From DATEPR01 sp963780635 (lineage in GTDB: Bacteria; Actinomycetota; Actinomycetes; Mycobacteriales; Pseudonocardiaceae): a stretch of DNA of 64,000 nucleotides. The position numbers and the translations under genes were made by a program. Location of the stretch: positions 134,739-198,738 of the forward strand of contig CAWACW010000018.1 of the NCBI GenBank assembly GCA_963780635.1, read 5' to 3'. Position 1 is the first letter of the stretch. Each line of letters starts with the position of its first letter. Positions 24,617 through 32,504 of this stretch are shown one piece after another. The notes under the pieces are model-generated. The model was not told the DNA's origin. It ran no database searches and saw only the letters and a list, made by a program, of their open reading frames with translations.

Positions 24617-24880
24617 ATGACCGACCTGACCGACCTGACCGCCCGGCTGCGGGCCGTGTTCGTCGAGGCGCTGGCACTGGACAGCGGTGTCGACGTCGAG
24701 CATCTGGCGTTCCGGGACATCCCCGCGTGGGACTCGGTGGGCCACATGGCACTCGTCGCCGCCGTCGAGGACGAGTTCGACGTGCAGTTGGACACCGACC
24801 AGGTGATCGACCTGAGCAGCTTCACCGTCGCACGGGACATGGTGGCCGGCCTGCTGGCCGGCTCCGTCGTCGGCAACTGA
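24617..24880 (+). CDS. Acyl carrier protein
   Basis: 87 residues, dedicated carrier protein. The phosphopantetheine attachment Ser is in AWDSVGHMALVAAVEDEF (about residue 40), matching the DS-L/V consensus, followed by the acidic recognition helix. ATG 24617 follows CAGGAGAG. First gene of a tightly packed + strand unit: ACP, collapsed SDR, acyl-AMP ligase, LuxE-like, LuxC-like. It would carry the acyl chain loaded by the ligase. Confidence 0.93.
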   Translation: MTDLTDLTARLRAVFVEALALDSGVDVEHLAFRDIPAWDSVGHMALVAAVEDEFDVQLDTDQVIDLSSFTVARDMVAGLLAGSVVGN

Positions 24881-24881
24881 C

Positions 24882-25202
24882 ATGCCCGGGCTCGACGGCA
24901 GAGTCGCCGTCGTCACGGGAGGCACGCGGGGGATCGGCCCGGCCACCCGCCGCGCGCCGGGCGACGCGTGCGCCACGGTCGTGCTCACCGGCCGGGACGC
25001 GCGGGTCGGCGCGTCCCGCGCGAAGGAGCTGACCACCGAGTCGGGCATCCCGGCCGACGAGTGCGCCACGGTCGTGCTCACCGGCCGGGACGCGCGGGTC
25101 GGCGCGTCCCGCGCGAAGGAGCTGACCACCGAGTCCGGCACTCCGGGCGACGCGTGCGCCACCGGCCGGGCGCTCGGCGTGGACGGGGGACCGGTGCCGT
25201 GA
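24882..25202 (+). pseudogene. Collapsed short-chain dehydrogenase with internal 93-bp repeats
   Basis: 106 codons, against ~250 for a normal FabG-type SDR. The N-terminus has the cofactor motif VAVVTGGTRGIG and the C-terminus ends GRALGVDGGPVP, the usual SDR ending. The middle, with the catalytic Ser-Tyr-Lys, is missing and replaced by two in-frame copies of CATVVLTGRDARVGASRAKE (93-bp period). The frame is intact and overlaps the next gene as GTGA, so the remnant may be kept to couple translation, but it cannot be a working reductase. Confidence 0.8.
24969..25165 (+). repeat. 93-bp in-frame direct repeat within the SDR remnant
   Basis: Copies start at 24969 and 25062 with TGCGCCACGGTCGTGCTCACC, and a truncated third start (TGCGCCACCGG) falls at 25155, exactly one more period. 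The period is 31 codons, so the frame is preserved. Confidence 0.88.
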
Positions 25203-26602
25203 TCCCGCATCCGGACGCCCGGCTGGTCGTGGCCGCGACCGGGCGTTGTCTCGGCGGCACCACGTTGCTGTCCGAAGTAGACCGACTGGCCGAGCGGTTC
25301 GCCGCGCTGCCGCCCGGGGTGCTGCTGGCCGCGATGCCGGTCTCGCAGGCCGCTGTGCTGCGCTACCTCGCCGCGCTGCGCGCCCGCCGGGCGATCGCGC
25401 TGGTCGACCCGGCCCGACAGCTGCACGCGCTGGTGGCCGGTCTCCGGCCCGCCGCGGTGCTCGGTGCCGATCCGCTGGTCGCGCCGCCGCGTGCGTACGC
25501 CACCGCTGAGCTGGGCGACCCGGCCTGGGTGCGTCGCGACCCCGACGGCGTGACCCCGCATCCCGACCTGGCCGTGCTGCTGCCGACCAGCGGCTCGACC
25601 GGCAACCCGCGGTTCGTCCGGCTGTCCCGCTCGGCGCTCGTCGCGAATGCCGAGGCCATCGCGACCGTGCTGGACATCGGCGGCGGCGACGTGGCGCCGA
25701 CCAGCCTGCCGCTGCACTACAGCTACGGGCTGTCCGTGCTCAACAGCCACCTGCTGCGCGGCGCGACCGTGGTCGTGGAGAGCTCCGGGCTGCTGTCCCG
25801 GTCGTTCTGGCGGGCGGTGGACGCGCACGGGATCACCTCGCTGGCCGGGGTGCCGCACCACCACGAGCTGCTGCGGCGGCTGCGGTTCGACCCGGTCCGC
25901 CACCCCACGCTGCGCACGCTGACGCAAGCCGGTGGCGCGCTGGCTCCCAAGCTGGTGACCGACCAGCACGACGCGATGGCGACGGTCGGTGGCCGGTTCT
26001 TCGTGATGTACGGGCAGACCGAGGCCGCACCCCGGATGGCGACGCTGCCATCGGAACTGCTGCCCGCGAAGCCCGGCTCGGTCGGCCCGGCGCTGCCCGG
26101 CGGCCGGTTCACCATCCGTACGCCGGAGGGCACCGAGACCACGGCACCCGGGGTGAGCGGCGAGATCGTCTACCGGGGACCGAACGTGATGCTCGGCTAC
26201 GCGGGCACCGAGGCCGAGCTGGCCCGCGGCGACGACTGCCACGGCGTGCTGGCCACCGGCGATCTCGGGCACCTGGACGCCGACGGCTGCCTCTACGTGA
26301 CGGGCAGGCTCGCCCGGATCGGCAAGGTGTTCGGCCACCGGGTCAGCCTGGACGACCTGGAGCAACTGGTCCGCTCGGCCGGGCTGGGCCTGGCCGCGGT
26401 CGGCGCTGTGACCGCGGCCGACCGCGTGGCGCTGTACGTCGAGGGCGCGGACCGGCCCACGGTGGCCGCCGCCGCGCAGGCACTGGCCGAGCGGCTGCGG
26501 ATGCACGTCTCCGGGTTCGACGTGCGGGGCATCGCCCACCTGCCGCTGCTGACCAGCGGCAAGATCGACTATCGGGCACTGGAGGCGCTGTGCACACCTT
26601 GA
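25199..26602 (+). CDS. Acyl-AMP ligase / AMP-dependent synthetase
   Basis: 467 residues, ANL superfamily, shorter than usual (~500-550) at the N-terminus. The P-loop is LPTSGSTGNPR, then FFVMYGQTEAAPRM (A5 motif), TGDLGHLDADGCLYVTGR.. IGKVFGHRVSL (hinge, A7-A8) and a C-terminal TSGKIDY whose Lys is the adenylation-catalytic residue (A10). It activates a carboxylic acid as acyl-AMP and, given the ACP two genes upstream, probably loads it on ACP. GTG 25199 overlaps the preceding stop (GTGA); the longer upstream frame is antisense-like and rejected. Confidence 0.92.
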   Translation: MIPHPDARLVVAATGRCLGGTTLLSEVDRLAERFAALPPGVLLAAMPVSQAAVLRYLAALRARRAIALVDPARQLHALVAGLRPAAVLGADPLVAPPRAYATAELGDPAWVRRDPDGVTPHPDLAVLLPTSGSTGNPRFVRLSRSALVANAEAIATVLDIGGGDVAPTSLPLHYSYGLSVLNSHLLRGATVVVESSGLLSRSFWRAVDAHGITSLAGVPHHHELLRRLRFDPVRHPTLRTLTQAGGALAPKLVTDQHDAMATVGGRFFVMYGQTEAAPRMATLPSELLPAKPGSVGPALPGGRFTIRTPEGTETTAPGVSGEIVYRGPNVMLGYAGTEAELARGDDCHGVLATGDLGHLDADGCLYVTGRLARIGKVFGHRVSLDDLEQLVRSAGLGLAAVGAVTAADRVALYVEGADRPTVAAAAQALAERLRMHVSGFDVRGIAHLPLLTSGKIDYRALEALCTP

Positions 26603-27645
26603 CGACGCATGCCTTCACGCGCGGGCAGGTCGACCGAACGGTCGACCTCGTGCCCGCGCTGGCCGAGCTGACCGAGCATCATCGCGCGGCCTGCCCGCCC
26701 TACGACCGGATCCTGGCCGCGCTCGGCGTGCCGCGCGGCCGCGGCTACACCGACGTGGCACAGCTGCCCTGGCTGCCGGTCGGCCTGTTCAAGACGCACG
26801 AGCTGCGCAGCATCCCGACCACGGACGTGTTCCGGGTGCTCACCTCCGCCGGCACGACGGGCACCGGCGCGTCCCGCGTGGTCCTCGACCGGGCCGCGGC
26901 GGGCGAGCAGATCCGGCACCTGGCCCGCACCCTGCGCGCGGTGCTGCCGGGCAGGCGGCTGCCGATGCTGGTGGTGGACAGCATCGGCGTGACCAGGGGG
27001 TCGTCGGCGCGCGGCGCCGGGGTGCTGGGCATGGCCACGTTCGGCCGCGACCACGTGTACGCGCTGGACGAGCGGGCACGGCCGGACCTGGCCGCGATCA
27101 AGGGTTTCCTCGCCGTGCACGGTCATGACCCGTTCCTGGTCTTCGGGTTCACGTCCCTGGTCTGGCAGCACCTGTACCAGGTCGCCGTCGAGCACGGCCT
27201 CGACCTGTCGCGGGGCATCCTGCTGCACTCCGGCGGCTGGCCGAAGCCGACAGGGCAGGCGGTGGACAACGTGGAGTTCCGGCAGCGGTTCGCCGCCGGC
27301 ACAGGGCTGACCCGGATCCACAACTACTACGGCATGGTCGAGCAGATCGGCACCGTGTTCGTCGAGGGTCCGTCCGGGAACTCGTTGTACTGCCCGGACT
27401 TCGCCGATGTCGTGATCCGCGACCCGCGCACCTGGGCGGAGCAGCCGGTGGGCGTGCCGGGCGTGATCGAGGTGGTCAGCACGCTGCCGCGCTCCCATCC
27501 GGGGCACGTGCTGCTCACCGAGGACATCGGGGTGCTACACGGCGTGGACGACGGCGACTGGCCGGGCAAGCGGTTCGGCGTACTCGGCAGGCTGCCCAGC
27601 GCCGAGGCGCGCGGCTGCTCGGACACGTTCCGGGGGACCACATGA
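26590..27645 (+). CDS. LuxE-like acyl-protein synthetase
   Basis: 351 residues, PF04443 family. ANL-like motifs are LTSAGTTGTGASRVV (phosphate loop) and RIHNYYGMVEQIGTVF; ENIGVLHG-type segment TEDIGVLHG follows, and near the C-terminus RGCSDTF holds the Cys that in Vibrio LuxE accepts the acyl group. In bioluminescence LuxE passes the acyl chain to LuxC for reduction to aldehyde. GTG 26590 overlaps the ligase gene by 13 nt, and its stop overlaps the LuxC-like start (ATGA). No luxA/luxB genes are present, so light emission is not implied. Confidence 0.9.
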   Translation: MHTLTTHAFTRGQVDRTVDLVPALAELTEHHRAACPPYDRILAALGVPRGRGYTDVAQLPWLPVGLFKTHELRSIPTTDVFRVLTSAGTTGTGASRVVLDRAAAGEQIRHLARTLRAVLPGRRLPMLVVDSIGVTRGSSARGAGVLGMATFGRDHVYALDERARPDLAAIKGFLAVHGHDPFLVFGFTSLVWQHLYQVAVEHGLDLSRGILLHSGGWPKPTGQAVDNVEFRQRFAAGTGLTRIHNYYGMVEQIGTVFVEGPSGNSLYCPDFADVVIRDPRTWAEQPVGVPGVIEVVSTLPRSHPGHVLLTEDIGVLHGVDDGDWPGKRFGVLGRLPSAEARGCSDTFRGTT

Positions 27646-28910
27646 CAGCGGGTGAACTGACAGCGCGCGGACCGGTGAGTGGCGAACCCTTCCTGCGGCA
27701 ACGCTTTCCGGCCGGTGACCCGGTCGACCTGGCCACCTGGACGGCCCGGCGCAACCGGCTGGCCGTCGGCGACGACCGGATTGTGGAGTTCCTGTCCGCC
27801 TTCGCCCGCAGGCTGCTGAAACCGGGTAGCACGCGCGCCCGGCCCGAGCTGGCCGCGCTGGGGTTCTTCCTGCGGCCGGTCGAGTTGCACCGGGCGATCG
27901 GCAGGCTGCGCGGGTCGACACTGCACGGCATGCTGCGGGTGCCGCGCGGCCTCGTCCTGCACATCCCACCGGCCCATGTGGACACCCTGTTCGTCTACTC
28001 GTGGGCGCTGTCCGCGCTGGCGGGCAACCGGAACGTGGTGCGCGTGTCGCCGCGTTCGGCGGGCGCGGCCGACATGGTGCTGCGCGCGCTCAACGACTCG
28101 CTGGCCGATGCCGACCCGGTCATCGCCGACACCCAGCTGATGGTCACCTACGACCGGGACGACGAGCTGACCGCCGCGCTGTCGGCCGCGTGTGACCTGC
28201 GGGTCGTGTGGGGCGGCGACCACGCCGTGACCGAACTGCGCCGCCATCCACTGGCACCGCACGCGCGGGACGTGACGTTCCCGGACCGATCGTCGTTCGC
28301 GGTGGTGTCGGTGGCCGGCTGGCACGCGGCCACCCCGGCCCGCCGCCGGTCGGCCGTGGTCGGGTTCCACAACGACGCCTACTGGTTCGACCAGGCCGCG
28401 TGTGCGTCGCCGAGGGCGGTGTTCTGGATCGGCGAGCAGGCCGAGGCAGCCGCGGCGCGCGCGGAGTTCACCACGCTGCTGGCCGACGTGGCCGCCGAGC
28501 GCGGCACGTCGGTGGAGCCCGCGATGGCCGTGCGCAAGCGCGTCACGGCCTACGGGCTGGCCGCCGACGGGCTGGTCGACTCGGTGGACTTCCGCGGCAA
28601 CGCGGTGGCCGTGCTGGATCTGGTCGACCCGGCGACGGTGCCGCGGCGGTGGCTGGGTGCGGGCACGTTCCCGCAGGCCACCCTCGGCAGTCTTGCCGAG
28701 CTGGCCGAGTTGGTGGAGCGGCGCGACCAGACGCTGGCCTGCTTCGGGTTCGAGCGCGCCGAACTGGTCGAGCTGACCACCATGCTGGCCGGCCGGGGCA
28801 TCGACCGGATCGTGCCGTTCGGCTCGGCGCTGTCGTTCGCGTCCGTCTGGGACGGCTACGACCTGCTCGCCGAGTTCACCCGCCTGACGACGGTGAGCAC
28901 CACGTGGTGA
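27642..28910 (+). CDS. LuxC-like acyl-CoA/acyl-ACP reductase
   Basis: 422 residues, LuxC family (PF05893), an NADPH-dependent reductase of activated acyl groups to aldehydes. Visible features are LVLHIPPAHVDTLFVYSWALSALAGN, RVSPRSAGAADMVL, and the nucleophilic Cys in FDQAACASPRAVFW. The ATG overlaps the LuxE-like stop by 4 nt, so the two are translated together. With the ACP and ligase it would turn a bound fatty or other acyl group into an aldehyde. The end product is unknown. Convergent with a HAD phosphatase gene. Confidence 0.92.
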   Translation: MTAGELTARGPVSGEPFLRQRFPAGDPVDLATWTARRNRLAVGDDRIVEFLSAFARRLLKPGSTRARPELAALGFFLRPVELHRAIGRLRGSTLHGMLRVPRGLVLHIPPAHVDTLFVYSWALSALAGNRNVVRVSPRSAGAADMVLRALNDSLADADPVIADTQLMVTYDRDDELTAALSAACDLRVVWGGDHAVTELRRHPLAPHARDVTFPDRSSFAVVSVAGWHAATPARRRSAVVGFHNDAYWFDQAACASPRAVFWIGEQAEAAAARAEFTTLLADVAAERGTSVEPAMAVRKRVTAYGLAADGLVDSVDFRGNAVAVLDLVDPATVPRRWLGAGTFPQATLGSLAELAELVERRDQTLACFGFERAELVELTTMLAGRGIDRIVPFGSALSFASVWDGYDLLAEFTRLTTVSTTW

Positions 28911-28921
28911 CACCAGGCCGG

Positions 28922-28939
28922 CGCTGGGCCGGCCCAGCG
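28922..28939. terminator. Palindromic terminator between LuxC-like and HAD genes
   Basis: CGCTGGGCCGGCCCAGCG is a perfect palindrome in the 51-bp gap between convergent genes; a stable hairpin without U-tract. Confidence 0.6.
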
Positions 28940-28961
28940 GCACCGCGGTAGGGGAGCAACG

Positions 28962-29783
28962 TCAGAACCAGCGTTCCAGCACCTGCGCGACACCGTCGGC
29001 CGAGTTGCTCGCGGTGACCTCGTCGGCGACGGCGAGCACGTCCGGATGGCCGTTGGCCATCGCAACGCCGTGTCCGGCCCAGCGCAGCATCGGCACGTCG
29101 TTGGGCATGTCGCCGAACGCGACCACGCCTTCGGCCGGCACGTCCAGCCGCTGCGCCAGCGCGGCCAGCCCGGAGCCCTTGGTGACACCTGCGGGCGACA
29201 GCTCGACCATGCCGATGCTGCTGGAATATGTGATGTCCACCACGTTACCGAGCACGGCCCCGACCGCCTCGGCCAGTTCGGCGCTGGTCATCCCGGTGTG
29301 CCGGATCAGCAGTTTCACCGCGGGCCTGCCGAGCACCTCGGCGCGCGATGCGGTGAACACGCTGTCGCCGGGCCACGGGTGCTCGTACCCCGCCTCGCTG
29401 GCGAACTCCTGCCCGGCCAGCGCCAGGGCCGATTCGCCGAGCCGCTCGGTGGCCACCCGGCACTCCGGCAGCGCCGCGTGCACCGCGTGGGCCAGGTCGC
29501 CCAGCACCTGCGGGGTGAGCGCCGACGTGGACAGCACGCGGTCGGTGGCGATGTCGTACAGCGCGGCCCCGTTCGCGCACAGCGCGTAGCCACTGAGCCC
29601 CGCGGCGGCCGCGACCTTCGGTATCCAGCGCGGGGGCCGTCCGCTGACCAGCACGAACGGCGTACCGGCCGCCTGGGTGCGGGCGATGACGGCGGCCGTG
29701 CGGGGGGTGACGAACTCCAACGGGTCCAGCAAGGTGCCGTCGACGTCGGAGGCGACGAGTTTCGGGGTCTGCACATCGCCCAT
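28962..29783 (-). CDS. Cof-type HAD-superfamily phosphatase
   Basis: 273 residues, HAD class IIB. Motif I is LVASDVDGTLLDP with the nucleophile Asp (about 14) and general acid Asp (about 16); motif II is VLVSGRPPRW; motif III Lys is in GVTKGSGL; motif IV is GDMPNDVPMLRWAG. The cap domain lies between motifs II and III. It dephosphorylates small phosphorylated metabolites, typically sugar phosphates or FMN. ATG 29783 is used; GTG 29774 is an alternative. Divergent from the F420-type oxidoreductase gene. Confidence 0.92.
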   Translation of the reverse strand: MGDVQTPKLVASDVDGTLLDPLEFVTPRTAAVIARTQAAGTPFVLVSGRPPRWIPKVAAAAGLSGYALCANGAALYDIATDRVLSTSALTPQVLGDLAHAVHAALPECRVATERLGESALALAGQEFASEAGYEHPWPGDSVFTASRAEVLGRPAVKLLIRHTGMTSAELAEAVGAVLGNVVDITYSSSIGMVELSPAGVTKGSGLAALAQRLDVPAEGVVAFGDMPNDVPMLRWAGHGVAMANGHPDVLAVADEVTASNSADGVAQVLERWF

Positions 29784-29845
29784 CCTGCCGGTTACGGATG
29801 AACTACCGCCGTCGTGGAAGGTGGCCCTCGGCGACGATCTCCGGT

Positions 29846-29851
29846 TACCGT
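29846..29851 (+). promoter_or_regulatory. Predicted -10 box of the LLM oxidoreductase gene (leaderless)
   Basis: TACCGT is followed by 7 nt and ATG 29859, which has no Shine-Dalgarno. Confidence 0.55.
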
Positions 29852-29858
29852 CGCTGGC

Positions 29859-30758
29859 ATGCGCGTCGGAATGGTGATTTTGCCCGAGTACCGCTGGTGG
29901 GCGGCCGAGCCGAAATGGCGGGCCGTGGAGCGCTACGGCTTCGACCACGCCTGGACCTACGACCACATCGGCTGGCGATCGCTGGTCGACGGGCCGTGGT
30001 TCGGCGCTGTGCCGACACTGACCGCGGCGGCCACCGTGACGGAGCGGATCAAGCTGGGCACCTTCGTCGCGTCGCCGCACTTCCGGCACCCCGTCCCGTT
30101 CGCCCGCGAGATCACCGCGCTGGACGACATGTCCGACGGCCGGTTCCTGCTCGGCGTCGGGGCCGGCGCGGCCACCGGGTTCGACACGGCCGTGCTGGGT
30201 GGCCAGCCGCTGTCCAACCGCGCGCTGGTGGACCGCTTCGCCGAGTTCCTCGAACTGCTCGACGCCGTGCTCGTCAACGACCGCACGACCTGGCACGGCA
30301 AGTACTACTCGGCCGTCGACGCGCGCAGCGCGCCCGGCTGCGTGACCAGGCCCCGGGTGCCGTTCGTGGTCGCCGCGAACGGGCGACGCTCGATCCAGCT
30401 CGTCGCCCGGTTCGGCCAGGGCTGGGTGACCACCGGCCCACCGCAGGCCGACGACCTGGAGGTCTGGTGGCGCGGGGTCGCCGAGCGGGCCGACCTGCTC
30501 AACGGGGCGCTGGCCGACGCCGAGCGCAAGCCGCACACGGTCCGCCGCTACCTCTCCGTGGACTCGGCCGCCGGCTACTCCCTGGCCAGCACGTCCCTGT
30601 TCGCCGACATGGTCGGCCGGGCCGCGGACCTCGGGTTCACCGACGTCGTGGCGCACTGGCCGAGGACCGACGGGCCGTACGCGGGCAGCGAGTCGGTGGT
30701 CGAACAGATCGCCGCGGATGTGCTGCCCACCCTGCCCGGCCACACCGACGTGCGGTGA
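29859..30758 (+). CDS. LLM-class (luciferase-like) F420-dependent oxidoreductase
   Basis: 299 residues, luciferase-like TIM barrel. Features: AVERYGFDHAWTYDHIGWRSL (cofactor/substrate loop), TERIKLGTFVASPHFRHPV, the FLLGVGAGAATGFD strand, and PFVVAANGRRSIQLVARFGQGW. The sequence fits F420-using actinobacterial members better than FMN ones; the substrate is unknown. ATG 29859 is chosen over an upstream in-frame start because it begins the first strand (MRVGMVILPEYR) and follows a TACCGT box by 7 nt. It precedes glf by 20 bp, but glf has its own promoter signal. Confidence 0.87.
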   Translation: MRVGMVILPEYRWWAAEPKWRAVERYGFDHAWTYDHIGWRSLVDGPWFGAVPTLTAAATVTERIKLGTFVASPHFRHPVPFAREITALDDMSDGRFLLGVGAGAATGFDTAVLGGQPLSNRALVDRFAEFLELLDAVLVNDRTTWHGKYYSAVDARSAPGCVTRPRVPFVVAANGRRSIQLVARFGQGWVTTGPPQADDLEVWWRGVAERADLLNGALADAERKPHTVRRYLSVDSAAGYSLASTSLFADMVGRAADLGFTDVVAHWPRTDGPYAGSESVVEQIAADVLPTLPGHTDVR

Positions 30759-30764
30759 CCTCGG

Positions 30765-30770
30765 TACGCT
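30765..30770 (+). promoter_or_regulatory. Predicted -10 box of glf (leaderless)
   Basis: TACGCT is followed by 8 nt and GTG 30779. Confidence 0.55.
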
Positions 30771-30778
30771 CGATCGCC

Positions 30779-31966
30779 GTGAGCTTGACGGGGTATGACC
30801 TGATAATCGTCGGATCCGGATTCTTCGGCCTGACCGTGGCCGAGCGGACCGCCACGCAGCTGGACAAGCGTGTCCTGGTGCTGGAGCGGCGCTCCCACCT
30901 GGGCGGCAACGCGTATTCGGAGGCCGAGCCGGAGACCGGTATCGAGGTGCACCGCTACGGCGCGCACCTGTTCCATACGTCCAACAAGCGCGTGTGGGAC
31001 TACGTCAACCAGTTCACCGACTTCACCGGTTACCAGCACCGTGTCTTCGCGATGCACGGCGGGCAGGCCTACCAGTTCCCGATGGGCCTGGGCCTGATCT
31101 CCCAGTTCGTCGGCCGCTACCTGACGCCCGACGAGGCCAGGGCCTGGGTGGCGGAGCGGGCCGCCGAGGTCGACCCGGCGAACGTGCGCAACCTCGAGGA
31201 CAAGGCGATCTCGCTGATCGGCCGCCCCCTCTACGAGGCGTTCGTCCGCGACTACACGGCCAAGCAGTGGCAGACCGACCCGAAGGAACTCCCGGCCGCG
31301 GTGATCAGCCGCCTGCCGGTGCGTTACACGTTCAACAACCGCTACTTCAACGACACCTACGAGGGCCTGCCGGTCGACGGCTACACCGCGTGGCTGCAGA
31401 AGATGGCCGACCACCCGAACATCGACGTCCGGCTGGACACCGACTTCTTCGACGTCCGCGACGAAATCCCGGCGGGCACGCCGATCGTCTACACCGGACC
31501 CATCGACCGGTACTTCGACTACTCGCAGGGCTGGCTGGGCTGGCGCACGCTCGACTTCGAGCAGGAGGTCGTGCCGACCGGCGACTTCCAGGGCACCCCG
31601 GTGATGAACTACAACGACGCCGACGTGCCGTTCACCCGGATCCACGAGTTCCGCCACTTCCACCCGGAGCGCGACTACCCGGCCGACAAGACGGTGATCG
31701 TCCGGGAGTTCTCCCGCAACGCGGAGAAGGACGACGAGCCGTACTACCCGATCAACACGCCGGACGACCGGGTCAAGCTGGAGCGTTACCGGGAACTGGC
31801 CAAGGCCGAGGCTCAGGAGCGCAATGTGCTTTTCGGCGGCCGGCTGGGCACCTACAAGTACCTGGACATGCACATGGCCATCGGCTCGGCACTGTCCGCG
31901 TTCGACAACAAGATCGCGCCGCACCTGACCGACGGCAGGCCGGTCGACGGCGCGTTCGACGAATGA
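30779..31966 (+). CDS. glf: UDP-galactopyranose mutase
   Basis: 395 residues (M. tuberculosis Glf about 399). It isomerises UDP-galactopyranose to UDP-galactofuranose, the donor for galactan. FAD motif LIIVGSGFFGLTVAER, HLGGNAYSE, HRYGAHLFHTSNKRVWDYV, FNNRYFNDTYEGLPVDGY and the C-terminal GGRLGTYKYLDMHMAIGSAL are all diagnostic. GTG 30779 is chosen because upstream codons overlap the previous gene and a TACGCT box lies 8 nt before it. Followed by the PAP2 and UbiA genes, the same set as Rv3809c-Rv3807c-Rv3806c. Confidence 0.97.
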   Translation: MSLTGYDLIIVGSGFFGLTVAERTATQLDKRVLVLERRSHLGGNAYSEAEPETGIEVHRYGAHLFHTSNKRVWDYVNQFTDFTGYQHRVFAMHGGQAYQFPMGLGLISQFVGRYLTPDEARAWVAERAAEVDPANVRNLEDKAISLIGRPLYEAFVRDYTAKQWQTDPKELPAAVISRLPVRYTFNNRYFNDTYEGLPVDGYTAWLQKMADHPNIDVRLDTDFFDVRDEIPAGTPIVYTGPIDRYFDYSQGWLGWRTLDFEQEVVPTGDFQGTPVMNYNDADVPFTRIHEFRHFHPERDYPADKTVIVREFSRNAEKDDEPYYPINTPDDRVKLERYRELAKAEAQERNVLFGGRLGTYKYLDMHMAIGSALSAFDNKIAPHLTDGRPVDGAFDE

Positions 31967-31982
31967 GGCGGTTGATCCGACG

Positions 31983-32504
31983 ATGACCTCCCTGGCCGGA
32001 CGTGAGCTGGCCGCGCTACGCGGTGTGCAGGCGACGCTGGGTCACGAACCTGTGGTCCGCGTCGCCAGGGCCATGTCCCTGTTCGGTGAGCACAGCGCGG
32101 GCTGGTTCGCGCTCGGCCTGGTGGGTGCCGCGGTGGACCGGGACCGGCGGCGTCAGTGGCTCGGCGCCGCTGCCGGTGTGGTGGCGGCGCACGCGGCATC
32201 CATCCTGGTCAAACGGGTGGTCCGCAGGCCGCGACCGGACGATCCGGGCGTGCGCGTGCTGGTCGGCACACCCAGCAGACTGAGTTTCCCGTCCTCCCAC
32301 GCGGCGTCCACCACGGCGGCCGCCGTGCTCTACGGCGGCCTCACCCGCCGTCGCGCCGCGGCGACGGTGATTCCCCCGATGTTGGTGTCGCGCGTAATCC
32401 TTGGTGTCCACTATCCGACAGACGTGGTGGCGGGCTCCGTGCTGGGAGCGGCCGTGGGGGGAGTCGTACTGCGATGGTTGCGCAGGGAGCGGAGAGTGAC
32501 ATGA
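31983..32504 (+). CDS. PAP2 phosphatase (decaprenylphosphoryl-phosphoribose phosphatase, Rv3807c type)
   Basis: 173 residues, membrane PAP2 enzyme. All three motifs are visible: KRVVRRPRPDDPG (KxxxxxxRP), SFPSSHAAST (PSGH-like) and SRVILGVHYPTDVVAG (SRxxxxxHxxxD). In mycobacteria the homologue is the proposed 5-phosphatase acting on decaprenylphosphoryl-5-phosphoribose between UbiA and DprE1. Its stop overlaps the UbiA start (ATGA at 32501-32504), which supports that pathway position. The genes lie 16 bp after glf. Confidence 0.92.
   Translation: MTSLAGRELAALRGVQATLGHEPVVRVARAMSLFGEHSAGWFALGLVGAAVDRDRRRQWLGAAAGVVAAHAASILVKRVVRRPRPDDPGVRVLVGTPSRLSFPSSHAASTTAAAVLYGGLTRRRAAATVIPPMLVSRVILGVHYPTDVVAGSVLGAAVGGVVLRWLRRERRVT

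Noticed and set aside
26590..28910. Bioluminescence operon
   Set aside because: luxA/luxB are missing; LuxC/LuxE-like proteins alone do not imply light production.
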